Source of the DNA: Hydrogenophaga sp. RAC07 | GTDB lineage: Bacteria > Pseudomonadota > Gammaproteobacteria > Burkholderiales > Burkholderiaceae_C | Reading direction: 5' to 3' | Length of the DNA stretch: 64,000 nucleotides | Assembly: GCF_001713375.1 (NCBI RefSeq) | Contig: NZ_CP016449.1 | Span: 4,507,501 to 4,571,500, forward strand | Shown: piece after piece, positions 1 through 8,622 of the stretch | How the letters are laid out: each line of letters opens with the position of its first letter | Position numbering within the stretch: position 1 is the stretch's first letter | The notes under the pieces: model-generated | Databases searched by the model: none | What the model saw: only the letters and a program-made list of their open reading frames with translations | What the model was told of the DNA's origin: nothing | Made by a program: the position numbers and the translations under genes

Positions 1-1
1 G

Positions 2-253
2 CTCTCGGTTGAACAAGGTGTGGCACCCACCGCGGTGTTGTGGGTGGAGGACCGCGGCCCGGGTGTGCCGGCCGCCTTGCGCGAACGCATCTTTGAAGCC
101 TTCTACCGCCTGCCCGGCGCCAGCGAGCGAGAGGGTGGTGTGGGTCTGGGCCTGTCGCTGGTCAAGACCATCGTCGAGCGCCACGGTGGGCGCGTGCATT
201 GCGAAGACCGACCCGGTGGCGGAGCCCGTTTCGTGGTCAGCCTGCCGCTCTGA
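2..253 (+). CDS. Sensor histidine kinase, C-terminal fragment (left edge)
   Basis: Only the last 83 codons lie in the window; the reading frame is open from base 2. The visible part is the end of a GHKL ATPase domain of a two-component sensor kinase. It shows a G1-type box (VEDRGPGVP), an F-box-like stretch ([10 protein letters not shown]), a G2 box ([10 protein letters not shown]) and the terminal beta strand ending in VSLPL. These bind ATP and support autophosphorylation at a histidine that would lie upstream of the window. The partner response regulator and the signal sensed cannot be judged. The stop is followed by 212 bp without a convincing gene and then the terminator at 466-492. Confidence 0.9.
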   Translation, partial: LSVEQGVAPTAVLWVEDRGPGVPAALRERIFEAFYRLPGASEREGGVGLGLSLVKTIVERHGGRVHCEDRPGGGARFVVSLPL

Positions 254-465
254 CTTTTTTGGTGAATATGACCTAAGCGCTGTGCTGCTTTCGTATTCGA
301 AACCGAGCCAACTCCCCCAGATTGGGGATGGCCGAACGGTCATTCGCACAGCACAATGGGAACTGTTGCTGTCACAACATGTCGAAGAACAGACCCGGCA
401 AAACCCACACGTCGCCCAGCGCGTTTGAAACTGGTCTCCCAACGACGTCCCTTCAAGGACTTTCA

Positions 466-492
466 AAAGCCACCGCAAGGTGGCTTTTTTTT
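466..492. terminator. Bidirectional rho-independent terminator
   Basis: A 9-bp perfect stem AAAGCCACC / GGTGGCTTT around a GCAA tetraloop (466-487) is followed by an eight-T run on the plus strand. On the minus strand the same stem is followed by four Ts and begins 14 nt beyond the stop of the glycan locus. It can end transcripts arriving from both sides: the kinase gene on the left and the 30-kb glycan operon on the right. The 254-465 stretch before it holds a small CCCC-agatt-GGGG dyad (about 314-327) but no gene that I can support. Confidence 0.8.
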
Positions 493-500
493 GCCAGCGC

Positions 501-2504
501 TCAATGCAGTTGCCGAGGGTGGGAGGCGGTCATGTTGTGCGCTCCTGTGGTGTGCACCCAGTCGACCACGTCGCCGGTGGGCTGATAGCCATGAACACAA
601 GCTTGCAGCAAGGCACGGGCCGCCGGCACGTCCTGAGCCGACAGCGCCTGATCAAGCACCTGCAAGGTGTGTTCGAACTCGATCCAGGGCCTGAACGCTT
701 CGCGCGCACGCAGGATGCGCGGGTGTTGCGTGGGCTGTGTGTCGTCGCCGATCAGCAACTCCTCGTACAGCTTCTCGCCGGGGCGCAAACCGGTCGTTTC
801 GATGGCGATGTCGCCAGTGGGGTTCTGCTCGTTTTTCACCTGCAGGCCCGAGAGCTCGACCATGCGCTGCGCCAGGTCCATGATGCGCACCGGCTGGCCC
901 ATGTCGAGCACGAACACGTCGCCACCCTGTGCCATGGCGCCGGCCTGAATCACGAGCTGGGCGGCCTCAGGAATGGTCATGAAATAGCGGGTGATGTCGG
1001 GGTGGGTGAGTGTGATCGGTCCACCGTTCTTGATCTGCCGGCGGAACAGCGGCACGACCGAGCCGCTGGAGCCCAACACGTTGCCGAAGCGCACCATGGA
1101 AAACGTGGTGGCGCCCGGCTCGGCCGCCAGGGCTTGCAGCACCATCTCGGCCATGCGCTTGCTCGCACCCATGATGTTGGTCGGGCGCACGGCCTTGTCG
1201 GTACTGATGAGCACGAAATGGCTCACGCCCGCAGCCTGCGCACTGCGTGCGCACACCAGGGTGCCCCACACGTTGTTGCGCAATCCTTGCACCGGGTTGT
1301 GCTCCACCAGCGGCACGTGTTTGTAGGCGGCGGCGTGGTACACCGCGTGCGGTCGCCAAGTTTGCATGATCTGCGCCATGCGCTCGGCGTCTTGCACCGA
1401 GGCGAGCAGCGGCACCAACGTCACCGCCATGGGTGCGGCCGCGTCGCCTTCTTCCACATCCAGCGGATCGACCTGGCCCCCCACCAGCGCTGTGAGTTCG
1501 TGGTGGATCTGGTAAAGCGCGAACTCGGAGTTTTCCACCAGCAGCAGTGTGAGCGGCCGGCAGGCAGCGATCTGCCGGCAAAGTTCACTGCCGATGCTGC
1601 CGCCGGCACCGGTGACGAGCACCACCTTGTCGTGCACCAGCCGCTGAAGAAGCATCGCATCAGGCGTCACCGGCTCGCGGCCCAGCAGGTCTTCAATCTC
1701 CAGTTCACGCACGTCGTTCAGGCTCACCCGCCCCGCGGCCAGGTCCGACATGCCGGGCATGGTGCGCACCCGTACCGGCAGGTGTCGCAAGGACTCCAGC
1801 ACCTGCAGGCGCCGCTGGTGGGTGACCGAGGGCAGCGCGAGCAGCAGATCGGTCACGCCCAATTCGGGGATGAGCCGGGGCAGCGCCGATGGCGGGTAGA
1901 CCGTGCGACCGTCCAGGCTGTTGCCATGCAGTTGGGCGTCGTCGTCCAGAAAGCCCAGCAAGCGGTGCTCGGTACCACGGGCGAGTGCGCCAGCCAGTTG
2001 GCGGCCGGCTGCACCCGCGCCGTAAATCAACACGCCCGGCATTTCTTTTCGCTGGAGCACAGAGCGATAGAGGCCGCCGAGCCAGTAGCGCACCACCACC
2101 CGGCTGAAGCCTACAAAAGCCATCAACAAGAGCGGCTGGATCACACCGACCGTGCGTGGAATGCCCGGCACGCTGATCACTGTGAACAAGATGGCGTAAA
2201 AAAGGCCGTACAAGGTCATGGCCTGCATCAGGCTGACCATGGCGTTCCAGCCCGCGTACCGAAAGATGGCACGGTACAGGCCGAATCGGATGAAGAGCGG
2301 CAGCGCCATCAGCACCGAACCCGCCATGGCCCAGCCGTGCACGGGTTCCAGCCGCACCCAGTGCTCCAGCCGCAGGCACAAAGCCAGCCACACGGTGAGG
2401 ACGCACAGCGCCACGTCCACGGAGAGCGCGACCAGACGCTTGGCCACACGTGGCATGTCCAGCAGCGTGGTCGCCGCAAATGTCTCCGAGTCCCTGTTGT
2501 TCAT
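501..2504 (-). CDS. Membrane-bound nucleotide-sugar 4,6-dehydratase (CapD/WbpM/PglF family)
   Basis: The 667-residue protein has four hydrophobic N-terminal segments (about residues 25-140), a CoA-binding-like Rossmann domain, then an extended SDR catalytic domain. The second domain has VTGAGGSIGSEL near residue 297, AAAYKHVPL, and STDKAVRPTNIMGASKR near 440-455, in which the usual YxxxK appears as MxxxK. That substitution is typical of UDP-GlcNAc C4,6-dehydratases of the WbpM/PglF/FlaA1 group, which make UDP-2-acetamido-2,6-dideoxy-alpha-D-xylo-hexos-4-ulose. It is the last gene of the locus, 4 bp after the phosphoglycosyltransferase. With the reductase and transferase just upstream it would supply the first sugar (QuiNAc- or FucNAc-type) of the repeat unit. 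The family call is firm; the exact sugar is inferred. Confidence 0.92.
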   Translation of the reverse strand: MNNRDSETFAATTLLDMPRVAKRLVALSVDVALCVLTVWLALCLRLEHWVRLEPVHGWAMAGSVLMALPLFIRFGLYRAIFRYAGWNAMVSLMQAMTLYGLFYAILFTVISVPGIPRTVGVIQPLLLMAFVGFSRVVVRYWLGGLYRSVLQRKEMPGVLIYGAGAAGRQLAGALARGTEHRLLGFLDDDAQLHGNSLDGRTVYPPSALPRLIPELGVTDLLLALPSVTHQRRLQVLESLRHLPVRVRTMPGMSDLAAGRVSLNDVRELEIEDLLGREPVTPDAMLLQRLVHDKVVLVTGAGGSIGSELCRQIAACRPLTLLLVENSEFALYQIHHELTALVGGQVDPLDVEEGDAAAPMAVTLVPLLASVQDAERMAQIMQTWRPHAVYHAAAYKHVPLVEHNPVQGLRNNVWGTLVCARSAQAAGVSHFVLISTDKAVRPTNIMGASKRMAEMVLQALAAEPGATTFSMVRFGNVLGSSGSVVPLFRRQIKNGGPITLTHPDITRYFMTIPEAAQLVIQAGAMAQGGDVFVLDMGQPVRIMDLAQRMVELSGLQVKNEQNPTGDIAIETTGLRPGEKLYEELLIGDDTQPTQHPRILRAREAFRPWIEFEHTLQVLDQALSAQDVPAARALLQACVHGYQPTGDVVDWVHTTGAHNMTASHPRQLH

Positions 2505-2508
2505 TGTT

Positions 2509-3072
2509 TTAGTGGGTCACGCCGTCGCGGCGCAACACCTTTACAAACGTCATCCACAAGATGCGAATGTCGAAAGTTAGAGTTTGACGGCGCAAGTACT
2601 CCGCGTCCAGCGCCACCTTCTGTGGAATCGGCAGTTCGTCGCGACCATTCACCTGTGCCCAGCCCGTCAAGCCCGGCACCAGTTCGTTCACGCCGTGCTC
2701 GGTGCGCAAGGCGATCAGGTCGTGCTGGTTGAACAGCGCGGGGCGAGGGCCCACAAAGCTCATGTCGCCCTTGATGATGCTCCACAGCTGGGGCAATTCG
2801 TCCAGGCTGCTCTTGCGCAAAAAGGAGCCGATGGGCGTGAGGTACTTTGCCGGGTCGGTCAGCAGGTGCGTGGCCACGGCGGGCGTGTCCACCCGCATGC
2901 TGCGGAACTTGGGCATCTTGAAGATCTGGTTGCGGCGACCGACGCGGTCGCTCCAGTACAGCGCGGGACCGGGCGACGTGAGCCGTACCGCCAGCGCTAT
3001 GCTGGCCACGGGCATCAGCAACACCAGCGCCGCCGGGAGTGCCAGGGCCAGGTCAAAGAGGCGCTTGATCAC
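2509..3072 (-). CDS. Initiating undecaprenyl-phosphate sugar phosphotransferase (PglC-type, short)
   Basis: A 187-residue monotopic phosphoglycosyltransferase. It has a re-entrant hydrophobic helix (about residues 8-30), KMPKFRSM, the Asp-Glu catalytic pair in RKSSLDELPQLW, and SFVGPRP. These enzymes transfer a sugar 1-phosphate from a UDP-sugar to undecaprenyl phosphate on the inner membrane face and so start repeat-unit synthesis. The start is the GTG at 3072, which overlaps the stop of the preceding reductase as GTGA; the longer upstream reading frame merely runs antisense-like through that gene and is not protein-like. The length is that of the catalytic core alone, without the extra membrane domain of WbaP/WcaJ. 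Substrate is probably the product of the neighbouring dehydratase and reductase. Confidence 0.9.
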   Translation of the reverse strand: MIKRLFDLALALPAALVLLMPVASIALAVRLTSPGPALYWSDRVGRRNQIFKMPKFRSMRVDTPAVATHLLTDPAKYLTPIGSFLRKSSLDELPQLWSIIKGDMSFVGPRPALFNQHDLIALRTEHGVNELVPGLTGWAQVNGRDELPIPQKVALDAEYLRRQTLTFDIRILWMTFVKVLRRDGVTH

Positions 3073-4016
3073 GGAGCGAGCCCCGCCACCGCACGCCGCA
3101 GACCTTCGTCGACCGACAAGGGTGGAGTCCAGTTCAAGGTGTTGCGGGTGTGGTCGATGTCGACCTGGAGGTTGCCCAGCAGGCGCTGCGCCATGTCGCC
3201 TTTGCCCAGCAGGTTGGCTCCGAATTGAAGCAGTGAAGGCGGGACCGGGAAGAGACGGGCAGGCTTGTTCATGGCATGGCCCAAGCGGCGCAGCAGGTCG
3301 GTGGTTGACAAGTCTTCGCCGTCGCTGACCAGAAAGGTCTGGTTGGCGGCGGCGGGGTGGTCGACGCAGGTGATGAGCACGTCGACCAGGTTGTCCAGGG
3401 CGACGAAGCTGCGGCGGTTGTGGGTGACGCTGGCCAGCGGCAGGGGGATGCCGCGTTGAACGGCGCGCATCAGGGATGCGAAGTTGGCTTTGACGCCTGG
3501 GCCGTAGACCAGGGGCGGGCGGATGATGACGACTTCCATGCCGGTTTCTGCGGCGATTTGGCGCAAGCCTTGCTCGGCTTCCATTTTGGAGATGCCGTAG
3601 GGGTCCTGCGGGGCGGGGGCGTCGGTTGCTGTGAATGGCTGACCTGCTGCCGTGCACTCGCCGTTGACTTTGATGGAGCTCACGAAGACGAAGCGGCGTA
3701 CTCCGACGGCGGCGGCCTGGCGGGCGAGGTGGAGTGTGCCAGCGGTGTTGGTCTGGCGAAACGCCGTTAGCGGGTCTGCCGAGGGGTCGTCCATGACGTG
3801 CACACGAGCAGCGAGGTGGAGGACCATCCGCACGCCCTCAAGCGCCGAAGCCCATGGTGTCTCCCCATCGATAGATGCGATCGACAGCCTGTCGGGACGC
3901 GCAGGCGCGTGTGCCGACGCGCGCGCGACTGCAAGAACCTCAAAGCCGCGGCCGCGGGCCTGATGGCAAAGCGTACGCCCGACGAAGCCGCCGGCACCAG
4001 TGATGAGCAGTGTCAT
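3069..4016 (-). CDS. NAD-dependent epimerase/reductase (WbpV/WreQ-like 4-keto reductase)
   Basis: A 315-residue extended SDR with the nucleotide-binding motif ITGAGGFVG at the N-terminus and the catalytic YGISK (YxxxK) near residue 150. It is placed between a WbuB-like glycosyltransferase and the initiating transferase, next to a WbpM-like dehydratase. Rhizobium etli wreQ-wreU-wreV and Pseudomonas wbpV-wbpL-wbpM are similar trios in which this family reduces the 4-keto group to give UDP-D-QuiNAc or a related sugar. The ATG at 4016 overlaps the upstream stop (ATGA); the open frame extends further but overlaps another gene without a homologous N-terminus. Reductase versus 4-epimerase activity cannot be settled by eye. 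Confidence 0.85.
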   Translation of the reverse strand: MTLLITGAGGFVGRTLCHQARGRGFEVLAVARASAHAPARPDRLSIASIDGETPWASALEGVRMVLHLAARVHVMDDPSADPLTAFRQTNTAGTLHLARQAAAVGVRRFVFVSSIKVNGECTAAGQPFTATDAPAPQDPYGISKMEAEQGLRQIAAETGMEVVIIRPPLVYGPGVKANFASLMRAVQRGIPLPLASVTHNRRSFVALDNLVDVLITCVDHPAAANQTFLVSDGEDLSTTDLLRRLGHAMNKPARLFPVPPSLLQFGANLLGKGDMAQRLLGNLQVDIDHTRNTLNWTPPLSVDEGLRRAVAGLAP

Positions 4017-5257
4017 CGGGGTTTCGCCTTGTGCGGGGATGCCGCAACCACTTCCGAAAAGAAGGCCAGTAGCCGATCCATCAGGCGGTCCCGGTCGAAC
4101 TCGCCCTCGGCGTACTGGCGGCCACGTGTGCCCATGGCCAAGCGCTCTTCGGGGCTCATGCCTGCCATGCACTCGATGGCGCTCACCAAACCCTGTGCGT
4201 CGCCGGCAGGGCAGACCAGACCTGCTCCCGCCGCCTCGATGGCGCTTGCCCCCTCGCCATCGAGCATGCCCAGGATGGGCTTGCCGGCCAGCAGGTAGGA
4301 CTGCACCTTGCCCGGTATCGTCATGCTGAAGGTCGGATCGGCTTTCAGCGAAGCGATGAGCGCGTCGGCGTGTGCGTAGAAAGACGGCATTCTCTCGACT
4401 GGAAAACGCCCCAGCAGCAGCACGCGCTCGTGCAGCTGTCGTCGCACTATTTCGCCCTTGACCCATTCGAAACGACGTCCATCGCCCACGATCAGCCATC
4501 GGACGCGTTCGTTGTGCCGTAGCATTTCGGCGGCATCCAGGATGGAAGGAAAGTCCTGGGCCTCTCCGATGTTTCCGGCGAAGAGAATGCTGAAGGTGTC
4601 GGTGGCCGTGGGCACTTCAGGCGCTCGTGCCCCATCGGCTTGCAGGAACAGGCTCTCCGCCCAGCTGGGAAAGTAGCGGACCTTCGAGCGGTCCCGGCAG
4701 TAGTGGCCGATGCTGTCGATAAAGGCCCGCGACTGCCCCAGTACCAGGGCGCAACGGTTGTAGATGAAGCTGACGAGGTGGCCCACCATTCGCAACACGC
4801 CAGGGGAACGCACGGCCCCGACCGCCGCCAAGGTCTCCGGCCATAGATCGAGCATCCACAGGACCACAGGAGCCCGCTTGAGTCGTCCGAGCAGGATGGC
4901 CGGGAGGCCGACCGTGATCGGTGACGGCTCGTACACGAAGATCACATCGGCGCGCAGGCCACGCAACAGCCACGGTCCCCAGAGGCAGCCACCTATCACG
5001 AAGCTCAGGTAGTTGAGCATCAGCCGAACCGCGCCCTGTGAGCGGGCCAGCATGGGTACGCGGTGTACCCGGGCGCCTTCATAGCGACTGAAGCGCTCGG
5101 GCTCGCGCGCGAACTCCTGAAAGACCTGCCCGTCCGGGTAGTTGGGCTTGCCCGTCAACACGGTGACGTAGTGCCCCCGGGCCACCCATTCCTTGACGAG
5201 ATCGTTGATCCGAAAGTTCTCAGGCCAGAAATACTGGCTGACGACAAGAATCTTCAC
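4013..5257 (-). CDS. Glycosyltransferase family 4 (WbuB/WcaI-like)
   Basis: A 414-residue GT-B protein beginning MKILVVSQYFWPENFRINDL, the N-terminal signature of WcaI/WbuB-type enzymes. It carries LDLWPETLAAVG in the first Rossmann half and a UDP-sugar-binding second half (FAGNIGEAQDFPSIL; YLLAGKPILG). It lies directly downstream of fnlABC, as WbuB (a UDP-L-FucNAc transferase) does in several O-antigen loci, so FucNAc transfer is the natural guess. It probably acts at the cytoplasmic face on lipid-linked intermediates. Its stop overlaps the next start by 4 bp, which indicates translational coupling. Confidence 0.88.
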   Translation of the reverse strand: MKILVVSQYFWPENFRINDLVKEWVARGHYVTVLTGKPNYPDGQVFQEFAREPERFSRYEGARVHRVPMLARSQGAVRLMLNYLSFVIGGCLWGPWLLRGLRADVIFVYEPSPITVGLPAILLGRLKRAPVVLWMLDLWPETLAAVGAVRSPGVLRMVGHLVSFIYNRCALVLGQSRAFIDSIGHYCRDRSKVRYFPSWAESLFLQADGARAPEVPTATDTFSILFAGNIGEAQDFPSILDAAEMLRHNERVRWLIVGDGRRFEWVKGEIVRRQLHERVLLLGRFPVERMPSFYAHADALIASLKADPTFSMTIPGKVQSYLLAGKPILGMLDGEGASAIEAAGAGLVCPAGDAQGLVSAIECMAGMSPEERLAMGTRGRQYAEGEFDRDRLMDRLLAFFSEVVAASPHKAKPR

Positions 5258-5269
5258 CTTGCGCCTAGC

Positions 5270-6409
5270 TCACTTCTTCCACACGACACGGTTTACATAG
5301 TCGGTATAGCTGTGAATGATGCGCACGACCTTGTCCGAGACGTTGGGCATGCTGTAGTCGGCCACGGGACCCACGAGGCGTGCATCACCGCGCGGCTGGG
5401 ACTCCAGGATCGAAAGCGCCTGAAGCACCCGATCTAGCTCCAGGCCAACCATCATCGCGACCGCCTCTTCCATGCCTTCGGGTCTCTCGTGCGCCTCCCG
5501 GATATTCAGGGCCGGGAAATTCAGGATGGAGGCTTCTTCGGAGATTGTTCCACTGTCGGACAGCACGGCCTTCGCGTGCACCTGCAGGTGGTTGTAGTCC
5601 ATGAAGCCCATGGGTTTCAGCAGCCGGACCTGAGCATGGAAGCGAGCCCCCATGGCATCTATCCGCTTCTGTGTCCTGGGGTGTGTCGACACGATCACGG
5701 GCAGCGCGTGGTGTTCTGCAACTCCATTGAGAGTCGCCACGAGCTTGCGGAAGTTCACCTCGGAATCCACATTCTCCTCGCGGTGTGCGCTTACCACGAA
5801 ATAGCGCGCCTTCTCAAGTCCAAGGCGCTGAAGCACGTCCGACGCATCGATAAATGATCGATAGTGGGTAAGTACCTCGTACATCGGACTCCCGGTCTTG
5901 ATGACCAGATCGGGCGGAAGTCCTTCACGGAGCAAGTATTCGCGCGCGATTGAACTGTAGGTCAGGTTGACGTCGGCGGTGTGGTCCACGATGCGCCGAT
6001 TGGTTTCTTCCGGAACGCGCTGATCGAAGCACCGATTACCTGCTTCCATGTGGAAGATGGGGATCTTGCGCTTCTTGGCTGGAATCACCGAAAGGCAGCT
6101 GTTCGTGTCGCCGAGCACCAGCATCGCATCGGGCTGCGCTTGCGCCAGGACGCGGTCCACCGCAATGATCAGGTTGCCAATGGTTTCGGCCGCGCCAGAC
6201 GAGTTGACCGCGCTACCGAGAAAATGGTCTGGCTTGCGCACCCCAAGATCATCAAAGAAAACCTGGTTGAGCTCGTAGTCGTAGTTCTGGCCGGTGTGTA
6301 CCAGCACATGCTCGCAATGTTCATCCAGGCGCGCGAGCACTCGCGAAAGGCGGATGATTTCTGGACGCGTCCCTAGCACGGTCATGACCTTGAGTCTCTT
6401 CAGCGGCAT
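5270..6409 (-). CDS. fnlC: UDP-N-acetylglucosamine 2-epimerase family, FnlC/WbjD-type
   Basis: The protein (about 379 residues) has the non-hydrolysing 2-epimerase fold: GTRPEIIRLSR, HTGQNYDYELNQVFF, GDTNSC and HMEAGNRCFDQRVPEE. In the FnlABC/WbjBCD pathway this enzyme converts UDP-2-acetamido-2,6-dideoxy-L-talose to UDP-L-FucNAc, and the order fnlA-fnlB-fnlC here supports that role over WecB-type GlcNAc/ManNAc epimerisation. I prefer the ATG at 6409, preceded by GAAAGA at suitable spacing and giving the family-like start MPLKRLKVMTVLGTRPE. ATGs at 6424 and 6451 are in frame, and the latter would overlap fnlB by 17 bp. Confidence 0.88.
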   Translation of the reverse strand: MPLKRLKVMTVLGTRPEIIRLSRVLARLDEHCEHVLVHTGQNYDYELNQVFFDDLGVRKPDHFLGSAVNSSGAAETIGNLIIAVDRVLAQAQPDAMLVLGDTNSCLSVIPAKKRKIPIFHMEAGNRCFDQRVPEETNRRIVDHTADVNLTYSSIAREYLLREGLPPDLVIKTGSPMYEVLTHYRSFIDASDVLQRLGLEKARYFVVSAHREENVDSEVNFRKLVATLNGVAEHHALPVIVSTHPRTQKRIDAMGARFHAQVRLLKPMGFMDYNHLQVHAKAVLSDSGTISEEASILNFPALNIREAHERPEGMEEAVAMMVGLELDRVLQALSILESQPRGDARLVGPVADYSMPNVSDKVVRIIHSYTDYVNRVVWKK

Positions 6410-6434
6410 TTCAATTCTTTCCATGCATGTCAGA

Positions 6435-7562
6435 TCAGATGGGGCAGTCATAGGTATCCGGGCGGACTCGGTCGAATATTTCGTTGGCCCACAGCATGAC
6501 CACCAGCTCGTCCGGCCCGGTATTCGTGATGTCGTGCGTCCACCCCGGTACTGTCTCGACCACCTGGGGCTCTTGACCCGTGGTCACGAGTTGATGCGTC
6601 TGCCCGGTTTGCATGTGGCGGAAGCGGAAGAGCGCTTGGCCCTTGATGACCAGAAATTTTTCAGTTTTGCTGTGATGGTAATGCCCGCCGCGTGTGACCC
6701 CGGGATGCGCCGTGAAGAAAGAAAACTGGCCGCAATCCGGCGTCTTGAGCATCTCTACGAAAACGCCCCGCCTGTCAACGTGGCTGGAGATCCCATAGGC
6801 AAACGCCTCCACGGGCAGGTAGCTCACATAAGTCGCGTAGAGCGCGCGAATCAGGCCGGTGCCGACCCGCTCGGTCAGCAGCGTTTCGCGGCTGGCGCGA
6901 AACGCCTGAAGGAGCTGTGCGAGCTCACCCACCGACGTGGTGTATTGGGGTTGAACGCATGAGAAGCCGTCCGGCCCGATCATGGGCTCAGCGCCATCCA
7001 TAATCTGAACGAAACGGTTGACCACGTCATCGACGTACACCAGCGACAGGGGGGCTTGCGGATTGTGGACCTCGATCGGCAGGCCTCTTGCGATGTTGTG
7101 GCAGAACGTCGCCACCGCGGAGTTGTAGTGGGGCCGGCCCCATTTGCCGAAGACATTGGGCAGCCGAAACACGTGCACAGGCACCAGCGGATGTCGTCCC
7201 GTCGAAGCCAGTGCTGCTTCCGCCTCACGCTTGCTAAGCCCATACGGATTGTCTTGGACTGCCTGCGTCGAGGAGGTGTGAAGGATCGGGATCTTTCGGT
7301 TCTCGGCCTTTGCGACGGCGGTCACCGCGGCGCACAAGGCTTTCGTCAGATCGGCGTTGCCGGTCGTGAACTCGGCGGGGTCTTGCGGGCGGTTGACACC
7401 CGCGAGATGAAAAACGAAGTCCACGCCCCCGAGCATGTTGACCAACTGCCTGGGCTCATTGCCCCGGTGGTAGCAGACCACTTCCGTGTCCCTGCGCTCC
7501 CGCAGGAAAAGCTGCAGATTCTTGCCAATGAAGCCGTTGGCGCCGGTGATCAGCACCTTCAT
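6435..7562 (-). CDS. fnlB: UDP-sugar 3-epimerase/4-reductase with C-terminal cupin (FnlB/WbjC/CapF)
   Basis: The 375-residue bifunctional protein has an N-terminal extended SDR domain (ITGANGFIGKNL; NPYGLSKREAE with YxxxK) and, from about residue 250, a cupin domain (HPGVTRGGHYHHSKTEKFLV). This fusion is characteristic of CapF/WbjC/FnlB. The cupin epimerises C3 and the SDR domain reduces C4 of the FnlA product, giving UDP-2-acetamido-2,6-dideoxy-L-talose. It sits 4 bp after fnlA and just before fnlC, completing the three-enzyme UDP-L-FucNAc pathway. Length and domain order are normal for the family. Confidence 0.93.
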   Translation of the reverse strand: MKVLITGANGFIGKNLQLFLRERRDTEVVCYHRGNEPRQLVNMLGGVDFVFHLAGVNRPQDPAEFTTGNADLTKALCAAVTAVAKAENRKIPILHTSSTQAVQDNPYGLSKREAEAALASTGRHPLVPVHVFRLPNVFGKWGRPHYNSAVATFCHNIARGLPIEVHNPQAPLSLVYVDDVVNRFVQIMDGAEPMIGPDGFSCVQPQYTTSVGELAQLLQAFRASRETLLTERVGTGLIRALYATYVSYLPVEAFAYGISSHVDRRGVFVEMLKTPDCGQFSFFTAHPGVTRGGHYHHSKTEKFLVIKGQALFRFRHMQTGQTHQLVTTGQEPQVVETVPGWTHDITNTGPDELVVMLWANEIFDRVRPDTYDCPI

Positions 7563-7566
7563 GAAC

Positions 7567-8622
7567 TCAGTCCTCCGCGACAGCGGCTTCTCCGCGGACG
7601 ATGCGTTGTATGAAATCCAGCTTGAGCAGCAGCGATGTCATGCCTGCCACGTCCAGACGCGTTGTGTTGTGCGAGTTGTAGTCTTCCCCGTGCGTGCTTT
7701 GTGTGAGGCGCCGCTCGCCCTCTTCCACGAACTTGGCGTAATTCAGGTCGCGGGCGTCCGGTGGTACGCGAAAGTAGTCGCCCATGTCCTCGGCGCAGGC
7801 CATTTCCTCGCGTCCCAGCAAGGTTTCGTACAGCTTCTCACCGTGGCGGGTCCCGATTTCATGCACCGGGTGTTCCGGTCGCTTCAGCAGTTCCAGCATG
7901 GCTTGCGTGAGCACTTCAACCGTGGCCGCTGGCGCCTTTTGCACGAAGATGTCCCCGTTGCGCCCGTTGTTGAATGCATAAAGAACCAGGTCCACCGCGT
8001 CCTCGAGCGTCATCATGAAGCGGGTCATGCTCGGATCGGTGATGGTGATGGCCTTGCCGGCCAGCACCTGTTCGACGAACAGCGGTATGACCGAGCCACG
8101 GGACGCCATGACATTACCGTAGCGGGTCCCACAGATCACCGTGTCACTGCTCTCAAGGTTGCGGCTGGTGGCCACCATGACCTTCTCCATCATGGCCTTG
8201 CTGATGCCCATGGCGTTGATGGGGTAGACCGCTTTGTCCGTGCTGAGGCACACCACGCGCTGAACGCCGGCCGAGATAGCCGCCTCCAGAACATTTTCGG
8301 TACCCATCACGTTGGTCATCACCGCCTGCATGGGGTGGAACTCGCAGGAAGGCACCTGCTTGAGGGCCGCTGCGTGGAAAACGAAGTCAACGCCTCGCAT
8401 GGCGGCGGCCACGCTGTTACGGTCTCGCACATCGCCGATGTAGAACTTCAGCTTCGGATGCGCGAAGCGTTTGCGCATGTCGTCCTGCTTTTTCTCATCG
8501 CGGCTGAAGATGCGGATTTCAGCGATGTCTGTGCTCAGAAAACGTTTGAGCACCGCGCCGCCGAAGGAACCAGTACCCCCCGTGATCAGCATCCTTTTTT
8601 GAGCGAACTCTTTCAATTTCAA
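7567..8622 (-). CDS. fnlA: UDP-GlcNAc C4,6-dehydratase/C5-epimerase (FnlA/WbjB/CapE)
   Basis: A 351-residue soluble SDR with TGGTGSFGGAVL, STDKAVYPINAMGISK (MxxxK instead of YxxxK) and the C-terminal stretch DYNSHNTTRLDV typical of FnlA/CapE. It converts UDP-GlcNAc to UDP-2-acetamido-2,6-dideoxy-beta-L-arabino-hexos-4-ulose, the entry step of UDP-L-FucNAc synthesis. The same intermediate is the PseB product used by PseC, and no separate pseB is in the window. The start is TTG: 8622 overlaps the preceding stop, and a second TTG at 8616 is possible. The first ATG (10 codons in) would cut into the nucleotide-binding strand. Confidence 0.9.
   Translation of the reverse strand: MKLKEFAQKRMLITGGTGSFGGAVLKRFLSTDIAEIRIFSRDEKKQDDMRKRFAHPKLKFYIGDVRDRNSVAAAMRGVDFVFHAAALKQVPSCEFHPMQAVMTNVMGTENVLEAAISAGVQRVVCLSTDKAVYPINAMGISKAMMEKVMVATSRNLESSDTVICGTRYGNVMASRGSVIPLFVEQVLAGKAITITDPSMTRFMMTLEDAVDLVLYAFNNGRNGDIFVQKAPAATVEVLTQAMLELLKRPEHPVHEIGTRHGEKLYETLLGREEMACAEDMGDYFRVPPDARDLNYAKFVEEGERRLTQSTHGEDYNSHNTTRLDVAGMTSLLLKLDFIQRIVRGEAAVAED

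Noticed and set aside
254..465. Possible small RNA or short gene between the kinase fragment and the terminator
   Set aside because: Only a small CCCC/GGGG dyad was seen; no promoter, start codon context or stable fold was convincing.
480..2732. Long plus-strand open frame of 750 codons opposite the CapD-like gene
   Set aside because: It is histidine-, arginine- and glutamine-rich without any domain, as expected for the antisense frame of a high-GC gene; the minus strand carries clear motifs.
4017..4499. Upstream extension of the reductase (476-codon frame)
   Set aside because: The added part lies inside the WbuB-like gene and is not protein-like; the ATGA overlap at 4016 is the typical start in this operon.
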